Shown here piece by piece: positions 36,080-45,635 of a DNA stretch of 64,000 bases. This stretch comes from Muricauda sp. MAR_2010_75. Lineage in GTDB: Bacteria; Bacteroidota; Bacteroidia; Flavobacteriales; Flavobacteriaceae. Location: assembly GCF_000745185.1 (NCBI RefSeq), contig NZ_JQNJ01000001.1, positions 3,020,501 to 3,084,500 of the forward strand, in the 5' to 3' direction. The position numbers and the translations under genes are program-made. Position 1 is the stretch's first letter. The number at the start of each line of letters is the position of its first letter. The notes under the pieces are model-generated. The model had not been told where the DNA came from, ran no database searches, and saw only the letters and a list, made by a program, of their open reading frames with translations.

Positions 36080-37441
36080 ATGCGGTTAATTTTAATTTCA
36101 ATTGCTTTGGCCGTTGCATCCTTGGTTATGGGATGCAATGGCCAAAAAACTAAAAAGGACAAAAGTGTAGCGGATAATACTCCAGCTAAGAAAACATATT
36201 CCGATGAAGCATTGTTGGATTCGGTTCAGTACCAAACCTTCAACTATTTTTGGGAGGGAGCGGAGCCCATTTCTGGTTTGGCGCGGGAACGTTTTCATAT
36301 GGACAATGTGTATCCCAATCACGATAAAGATATCATTACCACAGGTGGATCTGGATTTGGACTCATGGCTATCTTGGTTGGTGTGGAACGGAAGTTCATC
36401 ACACGTCAACAAGCGTTGGAGCGCTATGAGAAAATTGTGGATTATTTGGAAAAAGCAGACCGTTTTCATGGTGCATGGCCCCATTGGCTGTTGCCATCAG
36501 GAAAAGTGACTCCCTTCAGTAAAAAGGATAATGGAGGTGATTTGGTGGAGACTGCATTTCTCGTACAGGGACTTTTGGCTGTAAAGGAGTACTTCAAAGA
36601 TGGCAATGAACGTGAACAAAAGCTAGCGGATAAAATCCAGCAGCTCTGGGAAGGTGTTGAGTGGGACTGGTATACCAAGAATGGGGAAGATGTGCTGTAT
36701 TGGCACTGGAGCCCAGAATACAAATGGGAAATGAATTTCCCTGTGGGAGGGTATAACGAATGCCTGATTATGTACGTCCTTGCAGCTGCATCGCCAACCC
36801 ATTCCATCAAAAAAAGTGTGTATGAAAAGGGCTGGGCCTTGGATGGCAAAATAGCACAAGACACCACCTATTATGGTTTGGAAACCGAATTGAATCATTA
36901 TGAGCATGATAATGCACCTGTTGGTCCCTTGTTTTGGGCGCATTATTCCTATTTGGGGCTCAATCCAAAAAACCTTAAAGACCAATACGCGGATTATTGG
37001 AAATTGAACACCAATCACGCTATGATTCAGTATAAATACGCCGTGGACAATCCAAAAGGCTATAAAGGATATGGGGAAGATTGCTGGGGACTAACATCGA
37101 GCTATTCCATAAAAGGATATGCCGGTCACCGTCCAGGGATGGATTTAGGAGTGATTTCACCCACTGCAGCCTTGTCATCCATGCCGTATACACCTAAAGA
37201 AAGTATGCAGTTTTTACGGTTTATGTACACCGAGCAGGATAGTTTGGTTGGGGAATACGGTCCGTATGATGCATTTAGTTTGGAAGACAACTGGTATTTG
37301 CCTAGATATTTGGCCATAGATCAAGGTCCAATTCCTGTAATGATTGAAAATTACAGGAGTGGTTTGTTGTGGAAATTGTTCATGGCTAATATAGATGTAC
37401 AAAAAGGATTGGAAAAGCTAGGCTTTAAAACCCAAGAATAA
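36080..37441 (+). CDS. GH144-like (glucoamylase fold) lipoprotein, first copy
   Basis: About 453 residues from the ATG at 36080, giving a lipoprotein signal (lipobox VMGC). A TTG at 36071 is the only other close start. It belongs to the (alpha/alpha)6 glycoamylase-like family (Pfam PF10091), which contains GH144 beta-1,2-glucanases. Visible hallmarks are QTFNYFWEGAEP, GGSGFGLMAILVGVER, DNGGDLVETAFLVQGLL, GYNECLIMYVLAA, GPLFWAHYSYLGLNP and CWGLTSSYS. It may cut beta-1,2-glucan into sophoro-oligosaccharides at the cell surface. The neighbouring copy and GH3 support this. Activity on another beta-glucan is possible. Confidence 0.82.
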   Translation: MRLILISIALAVASLVMGCNGQKTKKDKSVADNTPAKKTYSDEALLDSVQYQTFNYFWEGAEPISGLARERFHMDNVYPNHDKDIITTGGSGFGLMAILVGVERKFITRQQALERYEKIVDYLEKADRFHGAWPHWLLPSGKVTPFSKKDNGGDLVETAFLVQGLLAVKEYFKDGNEREQKLADKIQQLWEGVEWDWYTKNGEDVLYWHWSPEYKWEMNFPVGGYNECLIMYVLAAASPTHSIKKSVYEKGWALDGKIAQDTTYYGLETELNHYEHDNAPVGPLFWAHYSYLGLNPKNLKDQYADYWKLNTNHAMIQYKYAVDNPKGYKGYGEDCWGLTSSYSIKGYAGHRPGMDLGVISPTAALSSMPYTPKESMQFLRFMYTEQDSLVGEYGPYDAFSLEDNWYLPRYLAIDQGPIPVMIENYRSGLLWKLFMANIDVQKGLEKLGFKTQE

Positions 37442-37442
37442 C

Positions 37443-38825
37443 ATGGTAAAAAACATAGTTGGATATTTTTTGCTTTGCACACTTTTCTTGCTTTCATGCT
37501 CTGATGATGGCAAGGGACCTACAGGGCTATCAGAATTACCTACGGACGATGAGGTTCCCGTTGAGGAGGAGGAAGAACCAACCATTACCAATGAAGAACT
37601 CATGGACCTGACCCAGGAGGAAACCTTTAAATATTTTTGGGATTACGCCGAAGAAAATTCAGGCGGGGCCAGGGAACGATACCATCCAAATGACCCAGGT
37701 AGGGATGCCAACGTGGTTACTGCAGGAGGTACGGGCTTTGGTCTTATGGCGTTGCTAGTGGGAATGGAAAGAGGTTTTATCAGTAGGGAACAAGGTGTAG
37801 AACGATTGACTACACTTTTGGATTTTCTAGAGAACGCAGACCGGTTTCATGGGGCATGGTCGCACTGGATTAATGGCGCCAATGGGTCTGTGATTCCATT
37901 CAGCGCTATGGATAATGGAGGTGATCTGGTCGAGACGGCGTTTTTGGCTCAAGGCCTTATTTGTGTAAAAGAATATTTTAAGAATGGAAGTGCATCAGAA
38001 CAAACACTGGCACAACAGGCAGATGACCTCTGGAAAGGTGTTGAATGGGATTGGTACACCCAAGGCCAAAACGTGCTGTATTGGCATTGGAGTCCAAACT
38101 TTGGATTCGATATCAATTTTCAACTAAGGGGATATAACGAAGTATTAATCACCTACATTATGGCCGCAGCTTCTCCTGATTATGGTATATCAAAGGAAGT
38201 TTATACTAGCGGTTGGGCTTCAGATGGTAGTATAGTCTCGGCCAATACCCAATACGGATATCCACTTTGGGTTAAGCATAATGGATCAGAACAGTTTGGT
38301 GGCCCCTTGTTTTGGGCACACTATTCCTATTTGGGATTAAATCCAAGAAACCTGTCCGATGATTATGTGGATTATTGGGATGTAAACATCAACCACTCCA
38401 TGATCAACTATACGTACTGTGTAGACAATCCCAACAATTATTTAGATTATGGAGAAGACTGTTGGGGCTTAACGGCGAGCTACTCTAGAAATAATGATGG
38501 CAGTATAGGATATAATGCCCATAGTCCATCAAATGATACCGGGGTTATATCACCTACGGCTGCCATAAGCTCAATTCCGTACACTCCTGACGAATCGTTG
38601 GCCGCAATGCATTATTTTTATAAAAATAAAGAGGAATTATTGGGCCCAGCCGGATTTTATGATGCCTTTAGTCCGCAAAATAATTATTGGGTGGCCGAAG
38701 CGTACTTGGCCATAGACCAAGGTCCTCAGATTATTATGATTGAAAACTACCGAACTGGGTTGCTTTGGAATCTGTTTATGGCAAACGAAGATGTACAGGC
38801 CGGTTTGACCAAACTTGGATTTTAA
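37443..38825 (+). CDS. GH144-like (glucoamylase fold) lipoprotein, second copy
   Basis: 460 residues, lipobox LLSC (Cys19), then an acidic linker (VPVEEEEEP). The same family marks as the previous gene occur in the same order: KYFWDYAEE, GGTGFGLMALLVGMER, DNGGDLVETAFLAQGLI, GYNEVLITYIMAA, GPLFWAHYSYLGLNP, CWGLTASYS. The two are clear tandem paralogues separated by one base. The shift from GGARERYHP here to SGLARERFHM in the first copy, and a longer C-terminal loop, suggest divided roles such as endo and exo attack. Confidence 0.82.
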   Translation: MVKNIVGYFLLCTLFLLSCSDDGKGPTGLSELPTDDEVPVEEEEEPTITNEELMDLTQEETFKYFWDYAEENSGGARERYHPNDPGRDANVVTAGGTGFGLMALLVGMERGFISREQGVERLTTLLDFLENADRFHGAWSHWINGANGSVIPFSAMDNGGDLVETAFLAQGLICVKEYFKNGSASEQTLAQQADDLWKGVEWDWYTQGQNVLYWHWSPNFGFDINFQLRGYNEVLITYIMAAASPDYGISKEVYTSGWASDGSIVSANTQYGYPLWVKHNGSEQFGGPLFWAHYSYLGLNPRNLSDDYVDYWDVNINHSMINYTYCVDNPNNYLDYGEDCWGLTASYSRNNDGSIGYNAHSPSNDTGVISPTAAISSIPYTPDESLAAMHYFYKNKEELLGPAGFYDAFSPQNNYWVAEAYLAIDQGPQIIMIENYRTGLLWNLFMANEDVQAGLTKLGF

Positions 38826-38826
38826 T

Positions 38827-39615
38827 ATGACAAAACAATTATCATTTTTTCTTTTGCTCCTCACTTGTAATTTGGTCGCTGCACAATGGCAATCAAAATA
38901 TGAAGCCAAAATGTTGATCGAAGGGAACGATACTTTAAGATATCGGATAATGTATCCCAATAATTTTCAGGAAGATGGGAATTATCCTGTTGTACTTTTT
39001 CTACATGGAGCTGGAGAACGTGGAAACGATAATGAAAAACAATTGGTACATGGCGGTAAGTTATTCGCTACGGATTATCTGCAAGAGCGATATCCGGCAA
39101 TCGTTATTTTTCCACAGTGTCCAACCAATAGCTATTGGTCCAACGTGGATGTGGACCGAAGCACCTATCCCATAAAATTGAACTTTAATTACAAGGGAGG
39201 TCCTACCAAACCCTTAGAAATGGTGATGGATTTGCTCCAAACCACCATTGAACAACCCTATGCCAATGACAATCAAGTGTACCTGATGGGATTGTCCATG
39301 GGGGGCATGGGCACTTTTGAATTGTTAAGTAGAAAACCGGATACGTTTGCAGCCGCAATTCCAATTTGCGGAGGAGGAGACCCTAATTCCGTAGCAACCT
39401 ATGCCAAAAAAATACCGCTGTGGGTGTTTCACGGGGCACAAGACAACGTGGTGAATCCGTTGCAATCCATGGAAATGGTATCCGCACTTTTAAGCGCTGG
39501 GGCTTATCCAAGGTTTACGGTATACGATTTTGCCAATCATAACAGCTGGGACCCTGCCTTTGCAGAACCCGATTTGTTGCCTTGGCTGTTTTCACACAAA
39601 AAAGAAAGTCCATAA
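38827..39615 (+). CDS. Secreted alpha/beta-hydrolase (esterase/peptidase-like)
   Basis: 262 residues from the ATG at 38827, with a signal peptide ending LVAAQ. It is a prolyl-oligopeptidase/dienelactone-hydrolase-type fold: oxyanion segment LFLHGAGERGND, nucleophile Ser157 in GLSMGGMG, Asp206 in HGAQDN and His238 in NHNSWD. Proteins of this kind in glycan loci are carbohydrate esterases that remove acyl or feruloyl groups, though the natural substrate cannot be read. The start is one base after the second GH144-like stop. Its stop shares a base with the next start (TAATG). Confidence 0.78.
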   Translation: MTKQLSFFLLLLTCNLVAAQWQSKYEAKMLIEGNDTLRYRIMYPNNFQEDGNYPVVLFLHGAGERGNDNEKQLVHGGKLFATDYLQERYPAIVIFPQCPTNSYWSNVDVDRSTYPIKLNFNYKGGPTKPLEMVMDLLQTTIEQPYANDNQVYLMGLSMGGMGTFELLSRKPDTFAAAIPICGGGDPNSVATYAKKIPLWVFHGAQDNVVNPLQSMEMVSALLSAGAYPRFTVYDFANHNSWDPAFAEPDLLPWLFSHKKESP

Positions 39616-41384
39616 TGACGAGAGCCAAAACATTATTTTGTTCATTCTCTTTTGTGCTTTTTATGTCATTTCAAGTAATTCACGCACAACAAAAAACCTA
39701 TTGCAATCCCATTAACATTGATTACGGATACACTCCTATTCCCAACTTGGCCAAGCATGGCAAACACAGAGCCACGGCAGACCCGGTAATTGTAACCTTC
39801 AAGGGCAACTATTTTTTATTTTCCACAAACCAATGGGGGTATTGGTGGAGTGATGATATGGTTGATTGGAAGTTTGTCCCAAGAAAATTTTTGAGAGAAC
39901 GCAATGAGACTTACGACGAACTTTGTGCACCCGCAGCATTTGTCATGAAGGATGAACTCTATCTCATTGGTTCCACCCATGGACCAGCTTTTTCTATGTG
40001 GAAGAGTAAAGATCCAACCGGGGATAATTGGGAAATTGCTGTGGACTCGTTAAAGGCCGGTGCATGGGATCCTGGTTTTTTGTATGAAGAAGAGACCGAT
40101 AAACTGTACATGTATTGGGGTTCCAGCAACGTGTTTCCCATTTTGGGCACTGAGATCAATACAGAAACATTGCAGTCTGAAGGCTATGTAAAACCCTTAA
40201 TCAGTCTGGTTCCTGAGGACCATGGTTGGGAGCGCTTTGGAGAGTACAACGACAATACTTTTCTTCAACCTTTTATGGAAGGGGCATGGATGACCAAGTA
40301 CAATGGTAAATATTATTTACAGTACGGTGGTCCAGGAACTGAATTTAGTGGCTATGCTGATGGTGTGTATGTAAGTGAAAAACCTTTGGACTTATTTTCC
40401 TACCAGAAGCACAATCCATTTTCCTATAAGCCTGGAGGTTTTGCCCGAGGGGCCGGACATGGAGCCACGTACCAAGATACTTTTGGCAATTGGTGGCATG
40501 TTTCGACAATTATTTTGAACCAAAAAAACAATTTTGAGCGCCGGATTGGGATTTGGCCAGCAGGTTTTGATCAAGACGATGTACTATATTCCAATACGGC
40601 CTATGGGGATTACCCGACCTATCTGCCCAAAGAAAATGCCAATCACATCAGAGGACTTTTTGCAGGCTGGATGCTGTTGAATTACAACAAGCCTGTTCAA
40701 GTTTCCTCTACACTTGGAGGGTACAAACCCAATTTTGCCGTGGATGAGGATATGCGTACCTATTGGACTGCCAAAACAGGCGATAAAGGGGAGTGGTTCC
40801 AGACCGATTTGGGTGAAGTTTCCACCATTAATGCCATTCAAATCAATTATGCTGACCAAGATGCCGAGTTTTTGGGAAAATCATCAGGAGTATACCACCA
40901 ATACAAAATTTATGGCTCCAATGATGGTAAAAAGTGGACTGTTTTGGTGGACAAAAGCAATAACAAAACGGATGTACCACACGATTACATTGAATTGGAA
41001 AAACCGGCAAGCGCACGGTTTTTAAAACTGGAAAACATCAAAATGCCGACAGGAAAATTTGCCTTGAGCGGTTTTCGCGTGTTTGGAAAGGGAGCAGGAG
41101 AAAAACCAGAACCTGTGGAAGATTTCATAGTGCTCAGGAACAGGCCCGAAAAGTTTGGAGAGCGTCGAAATTCATGGCTTCGCTGGAAGCAGAACGATTT
41201 GGCTGATGGGTATGTTGTCTATTTTGGAAAATCAGAAGATAAACTGTACGGCAGCATCATGGTATACGGCACCAACGAATACTATTTTTCCGGAATGGAC
41301 CGCGCAGATGCCTACTATTTTCAGATTGAAGCCTTCAATGCCAATGGTATTTCCGAGCGGACGGCCATTGTAAAATCAGAATAA
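39615..41384 (+). CDS. GH43-type glycosidase with F5/8C (discoidin) and fibronectin III-like domains
   Basis: About 589 residues from the ATG at 39615 (TAATG overlap with the esterase); the signal peptide ends VIHAQ. Five-bladed GH43-type domain, about 30-345: Asp56 in ATADPVIV, Asp152 in GAWDPGF and Glu222 in FMEGAWM are the likely triad. A discoidin/CBM32-like domain follows (about 360-500, YWTAKTGDKGEWFQTDLG and FLKLENIKMPTGKFALSGF), then an Fn3-like domain to the end. The family typically removes arabinose or xylose; here it may trim substituents from the main chain. It is not close to the three GH43 genes of region 1. Confidence 0.78.
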   Translation: MTRAKTLFCSFSFVLFMSFQVIHAQQKTYCNPINIDYGYTPIPNLAKHGKHRATADPVIVTFKGNYFLFSTNQWGYWWSDDMVDWKFVPRKFLRERNETYDELCAPAAFVMKDELYLIGSTHGPAFSMWKSKDPTGDNWEIAVDSLKAGAWDPGFLYEEETDKLYMYWGSSNVFPILGTEINTETLQSEGYVKPLISLVPEDHGWERFGEYNDNTFLQPFMEGAWMTKYNGKYYLQYGGPGTEFSGYADGVYVSEKPLDLFSYQKHNPFSYKPGGFARGAGHGATYQDTFGNWWHVSTIILNQKNNFERRIGIWPAGFDQDDVLYSNTAYGDYPTYLPKENANHIRGLFAGWMLLNYNKPVQVSSTLGGYKPNFAVDEDMRTYWTAKTGDKGEWFQTDLGEVSTINAIQINYADQDAEFLGKSSGVYHQYKIYGSNDGKKWTVLVDKSNNKTDVPHDYIELEKPASARFLKLENIKMPTGKFALSGFRVFGKGAGEKPEPVEDFIVLRNRPEKFGERRNSWLRWKQNDLADGYVVYFGKSEDKLYGSIMVYGTNEYYFSGMDRADAYYFQIEAFNANGISERTAIVKSE

Positions 41385-41399
41385 AACAAATAGCTTATC

Positions 41400-43667
41400 A
41401 TGAAGTTAAAAAACATTTTTTACAGCTTTATAGCTCTTTCCCTTTTTGGAGCCAATGCCCAGCAGAGCATTCCCAAAGTGGAGGAATTACTTGATAAAAT
41501 GACCTTGGAAGAAAAAATAGGTCAGTTGAATTTACTGACCCCGGGTGGGGGAGTGGCCACAGGATCTGTGGTCAGTGAAAATGTAGAAGCCAAGATCAAG
41601 GCTGGACAGGTTGGCGGTCTCTTTGGTGTAACTGGGCCAGACAAAGTTAGAGTGGCTCAAGAAATGGCCGTAGAACAAAGCCGCCTAGGTATTCCATTGT
41701 TGATTGGTTCTGATGTCATACATGGCTATAAGACCACCTATCCAATCCCTTTGGGACTATCTTCCAGTTGGGATATGGATTTGATAAAACAAGCCGCTCA
41801 AATGGCTGCAAAAGAAGCCACTGCAGATGGAATTAATTGGAATTTTTCCCCAATGGTGGATATCGCCCGGGACCCTCGTTGGGGGCGTATTTCTGAAGGA
41901 GCAGGAGAGGATCCCTATTTAGGTTCCAAAATTGCGGAGGCCATGGTAAAAGGCTATCAAGGTGATAATTTGGCTGCTAACCACACCATGTTGGCTTGCG
42001 TAAAGCACTTTGCATTGTATGGAGCGGCTGAAGCAGGTCGTGATTATCACTCAGTGGATATGAGCAAGATTAAAATGTTCAACCAATATGTTCAACCATA
42101 TAAAGCAGCCATTGATGCAGGTGCTGCCAGTGTGATGACTTCCTTTAATGATGTGGATGGCGTACCGGCAACCGGGAACAAATGGTTGCTTACGGATTTG
42201 CTCCGTACACAATGGGGTTTTGATGGTTTTGTGGTTTCGGATTATACATCCCTCAATGAAATGATCGCCCACGGATTGGGAGACCTTCAAGCGGTATCGG
42301 TACTGGCCTTAAAAGCTGGTTTGGATATGGATATGGTGGGCGAGGGTTTTTTGACTACTTTAAAAAAATCATTGGATGAAGGCAAAATCACTGAAGCGGA
42401 AATTACCAATGCTTGTCGACATGTCTTGGAAGCCAAATATATCTCTGGACTTTTTGATGATCCCTACAAATATCTGGATTCTAAACGTCCAGAAAAGGAT
42501 ATTTTGACCAAGGAAAATAGGACTTTAGCCCGGAAATTGGCAGCCCACTCCTTTGTGCTGCTCAAAAATCACAATAACACACTTCCTTTGAAAAAGCAGG
42601 GAAAGATTGCTTTAATTGGTCCCTTGGCCGATAGCAGGGAAAACATGTTGGGAACCTGGGCACCCACGGGCGATTTTAACTTGGCAGTGACCATCAAAGA
42701 AGGCTTCAAAAATGTAGCGCCAAATGCTTCCATAAAATATGCGAAAGGAGCCAATATTTCAGATGATACCGAATTTGCCAAGCATGTTAACGTATTTGGT
42801 CCTCGAATTGAAATTGATGAACGTTCTCCAGCGGTTATGCTGAACGAAGCCGTGGAATTGGCCAAGACTTCTGATGTGGTCGTCGTCGTTGTGGGGGAAG
42901 CCACCGAAATGAGTGGGGAAGCAGCAAGTAGAACTGATATTTCAATTCCTGAGAGCCAAAAGAAATTGGTCAGAGCATTGGTGGATACCGGAAAGCCGGT
43001 TGCACTAGTTTTGATGAGCGGCAGACCGCTGACCACCCCTGAGGAATTTGATTTGCCGATATCCATTCTACAGGTATGGCACCCCGGTGTGGAAGCCGGT
43101 AACGCCATTGCCGATGTTGTTTTTGGGGATTATAATCCATCTGGTAAATTAACCGCTACTTGGCCAATAAATGTAGGGCAAATACCCATTTACCATAGTG
43201 CTAAAATTACGGGTAGACCTGCTCCTGGGAACGGCGAATTTCAAAAGTTTAGATCTAATTATTTGGATGCACCCAACACCCCTTTATTGCCTTTTGGTTA
43301 TGGGTTGAGTTATACCACCTTTGACTATTCCAATCTTAGATTGGATAAGAAATCTATTGGTCAAGGGGAGGCTGTTTCTGCTACTGTTACTGTTACTAAT
43401 ACAGGTGATTATGATGGAGAAGAAGTGGTGCAATTGTACTTAAGGGATGTGGTAAGAAGCATTACGCCGCCAAAACGTCAATTAAAAGGATTTCAAAAAA
43501 TCATGCTCAAGAAAGGGGAGCGTAAAGAAGTGACCATCACCCTATCTCCAGACGATTTAAAATTCTACAATACCCAGCTGGAATTTGTTTCAGAACCAGG
43601 GGAGTTTGAAATTTTTGTTGGAACCAATTCCGATGCTGATCTATCAGAAACATTTACCCTAAAATAG
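41400..43667 (+). CDS. GH3 family beta-glucosidase
   Basis: 755 residues, signal peptide ending GANAQ. A GH3 N-terminal TIM barrel (about 25-340) is followed by the alpha/beta sandwich and a C-terminal Fn3-like domain. The nucleophile is Asp281 in GFVVSDYTS. Other marks are MVDIARDPRWGRISEGAGEDP, KHFALYGAAEAGRDY and the closing LPFGYGLSYTTF. It would hydrolyse beta-linked gluco-oligosaccharides in the periplasm. Beside two GH144-like enzymes, sophoro-oligosaccharides are the natural guess. It is co-directional with its neighbours and has a 15-base gap before it. Confidence 0.93.
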   Translation: MKLKNIFYSFIALSLFGANAQQSIPKVEELLDKMTLEEKIGQLNLLTPGGGVATGSVVSENVEAKIKAGQVGGLFGVTGPDKVRVAQEMAVEQSRLGIPLLIGSDVIHGYKTTYPIPLGLSSSWDMDLIKQAAQMAAKEATADGINWNFSPMVDIARDPRWGRISEGAGEDPYLGSKIAEAMVKGYQGDNLAANHTMLACVKHFALYGAAEAGRDYHSVDMSKIKMFNQYVQPYKAAIDAGAASVMTSFNDVDGVPATGNKWLLTDLLRTQWGFDGFVVSDYTSLNEMIAHGLGDLQAVSVLALKAGLDMDMVGEGFLTTLKKSLDEGKITEAEITNACRHVLEAKYISGLFDDPYKYLDSKRPEKDILTKENRTLARKLAAHSFVLLKNHNNTLPLKKQGKIALIGPLADSRENMLGTWAPTGDFNLAVTIKEGFKNVAPNASIKYAKGANISDDTEFAKHVNVFGPRIEIDERSPAVMLNEAVELAKTSDVVVVVVGEATEMSGEAASRTDISIPESQKKLVRALVDTGKPVALVLMSGRPLTTPEEFDLPISILQVWHPGVEAGNAIADVVFGDYNPSGKLTATWPINVGQIPIYHSAKITGRPAPGNGEFQKFRSNYLDAPNTPLLPFGYGLSYTTFDYSNLRLDKKSIGQGEAVSATVTVTNTGDYDGEEVVQLYLRDVVRSITPPKRQLKGFQKIMLKKGERKEVTITLSPDDLKFYNTQLEFVSEPGEFEIFVGTNSDADLSETFTLK

Positions 43668-43673
43668 AATATC

Positions 43674-45302
43674 ATGCGCATAGGATTAACACTTCTTGGA
43701 TTATTGTTTATTGTTTCGTGCAAACAGGAAGAGAAACCCAAGGAAGAAGTGACCCAAAGTCCTCCGAACATCATTTTTATTATGTCGGACGACCATGCTT
43801 TTCAAGCTATTAGTGCTTACGGCCATGAATTGGGAAAACTGGCACCAACGCCAAATATTGATCGAATTGCCCAAAATGGAGCCATTTTTCAGAACAACTT
43901 TTGCACCAACTCCATTTGTGGCCCCAGTAGGGCGGTCATCCTTACAGGAAAACACAGTCACATTAACGGGTTTCGGATGAATGGGGAACGATTTGATAAT
44001 AGTCAGCCGACCTTACCAAAACATTTAAAAAAGTTGGGCTACGAAACGGCCATTGTTGGGAAATGGCACTTGCACGGAAAACCTGCAGGGTTCGATTATT
44101 GGGATATTCTCAACGATCAAGGGAACTATTATAATCCCGAATTTATCCAAGGAGAGGATACCACCGTGGTAGAGGGATATGCCACAGACTTGATAACGGA
44201 CAAGAGTTTGAAATGGTTAAAACAAAGGGATAGTGACCAAAAACCTTTTTACATGATGGTACATCATAAAGCCCCCCATCGAAATTGGATGCCCGCTTTA
44301 CGCCATCTGAACGTTTACGATTCCATCACTTTTCCCTTGCCGGACACTTATTTTCCAGAATTTGAGAACCAGAGGGCTTCAGTGGAACAACAGCAGACCA
44401 TTTATAAGGATATGTATGAAGGGCATGACCTGAAAATGAGTGACGGTTACGGAAGCACAGATTTGGCACACAATCCGTGGACCACGGATTTTGATCGCAT
44501 GACCCCTGAACAACGAAAAATTTGGAATGAGGCCTATTTACCAAAGAACAATGCCTTTTACGAAGCCAATTTACATGGAAAAGAATTGGCGGAATGGAAA
44601 GGACAGCGGTATTTGCATGAATATTTGGCCACAGTAAAGGCTGTGGATGAGAGCGTGGGTAAGATTTTGGACTATTTGGAGGAAACGGGACTGGATGAAA
44701 ACACCTTGGTGGTCTATACTTCCGATCAGGGATTTTATTTGGGCGAACACGGCTGGTTCGATAAGCGTTTTATGTACGAGGAATCTATGAAAATGCCCTT
44801 GTTGATGCAATTGCCTGGTGTAATTGAGCCCAATAGCACTATTGATGCAATGGTTCAAAATCTGGATTTTGCCCCCACCTTTTTGGATTTAGCTGGAGGA
44901 CAAGAGTATGCCGCTGATATGCAAGGGGCATCCTTCAAAGGACTTTTGGATGGCACACAGGAAGATTTCAAGGATGCTGTGTATTACCATTATTATGATT
45001 TTCCAGCTTTTCACATGGTCAAAAGACAATATGGTGTTAGAACAGATAGATATAAACTCATCCATTTTTATGATGATATAGACGAGTGGGAGTTTTATGA
45101 TTTGGAGAAAGATCCACGGGAACTCTATAATGCCATCAATGATGAAGCGTATAAAGATGTCGTAACCTCAATGCACAAAAAATTGGATAGTTTACAATCC
45201 TATTACAAAGTAACTGAAAAAGAGTTTGAAACCACTCCAAAGGAAAAAGTGGATAAAACCTACGATACTTTTAAAAGACTACGAGGCACACCAATCCAGT
45301 AA
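43674..45302 (+). CDS. Sulfatase (S1 family, formylglycine type), lipoprotein
   Basis: 542 residues, lipobox IVSC (Cys16). The alkaline-phosphatase-type sulfatase fold starts with NIIFIMSDDH (metal ligands Asp39 and Asp40). Cys82 in CGPSRAVILTGKHSH is the residue to be converted to formylglycine. Later SDQGFYLGEHGW supplies further metal ligands. It would remove sulfate esters from glycans. It needs a formylglycine-generating enzyme; the gene at 17100 is a candidate. It is the last gene of the region 3 operon, six bases after GH3. This suggests the target glycan or its side chains are sulfated, a common property of marine polysaccharides. Confidence 0.93.
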   Translation: MRIGLTLLGLLFIVSCKQEEKPKEEVTQSPPNIIFIMSDDHAFQAISAYGHELGKLAPTPNIDRIAQNGAIFQNNFCTNSICGPSRAVILTGKHSHINGFRMNGERFDNSQPTLPKHLKKLGYETAIVGKWHLHGKPAGFDYWDILNDQGNYYNPEFIQGEDTTVVEGYATDLITDKSLKWLKQRDSDQKPFYMMVHHKAPHRNWMPALRHLNVYDSITFPLPDTYFPEFENQRASVEQQQTIYKDMYEGHDLKMSDGYGSTDLAHNPWTTDFDRMTPEQRKIWNEAYLPKNNAFYEANLHGKELAEWKGQRYLHEYLATVKAVDESVGKILDYLEETGLDENTLVVYTSDQGFYLGEHGWFDKRFMYEESMKMPLLMQLPGVIEPNSTIDAMVQNLDFAPTFLDLAGGQEYAADMQGASFKGLLDGTQEDFKDAVYYHYYDFPAFHMVKRQYGVRTDRYKLIHFYDDIDEWEFYDLEKDPRELYNAINDEAYKDVVTSMHKKLDSLQSYYKVTEKEFETTPKEKVDKTYDTFKRLRGTPIQ

Positions 45303-45316
45303 ACAAGGGTACTGGA
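45295..45316. terminator. Hairpin between convergent sulfatase and 102-residue gene
   Basis: TCCAGTA (45295-45301) pairs perfectly with TACTGGA (45310-45316) around an eight-base loop. It overlaps the sulfatase stop codon and ends one base before the stop of the opposite gene. It may end transcription in both directions. No T-run is present on either side. Confidence 0.4.
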
Positions 45317-45317
45317 A

Positions 45318-45626
45318 TTATACAAAGGGAAGCGTGAATTGGATAGTGTCCGTTTCAATGTTGTATTCGATGGGTTGTAAGGTAGCTTTGAGGTGATTTC
45401 TAATATCCGATTGGGATAATCCGAGTTTGTAATTGAGGTTTATATCCCCATTAAAAGCATAGCACAAGTTGTTTTCTGTACTTGTTTCTTCCAAATGGAG
45501 CAACTTTAGACTTTTCGCCAAACCTTCTACAAATTCCGTTTTGATTTCCAACTGCAACAAGGTTTCTTTGGAATACCTCTTTTTGCTGGAATTCGGTGTA
45601 AAAATGTCTGACAGCTTTATCAACAT
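45318..45626 (-). CDS. Unknown 102-residue protein in the NO-defence operon
   Basis: I do not recognise the family. The protein is soluble, has no signal peptide and a single Cys (LCYAFNGD), and looks alpha/beta (KRYSKETLLQLEIKTEFVEG, then DIRNHLKATLQPIEYNI and a beta-rich end). Its start is nine bases from the stop of the truncated haemoglobin gene, and it is the last gene of the iron-repair/haemoglobin operon. A role in haem or NO handling is plausible by position only. Confidence 0.65.
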   Translation of the reverse strand: MLIKLSDIFTPNSSKKRYSKETLLQLEIKTEFVEGLAKSLKLLHLEETSTENNLCYAFNGDINLNYKLGLSQSDIRNHLKATLQPIEYNIETDTIQFTLPFV

Positions 45627-45635
45627 AGAAAGCGA

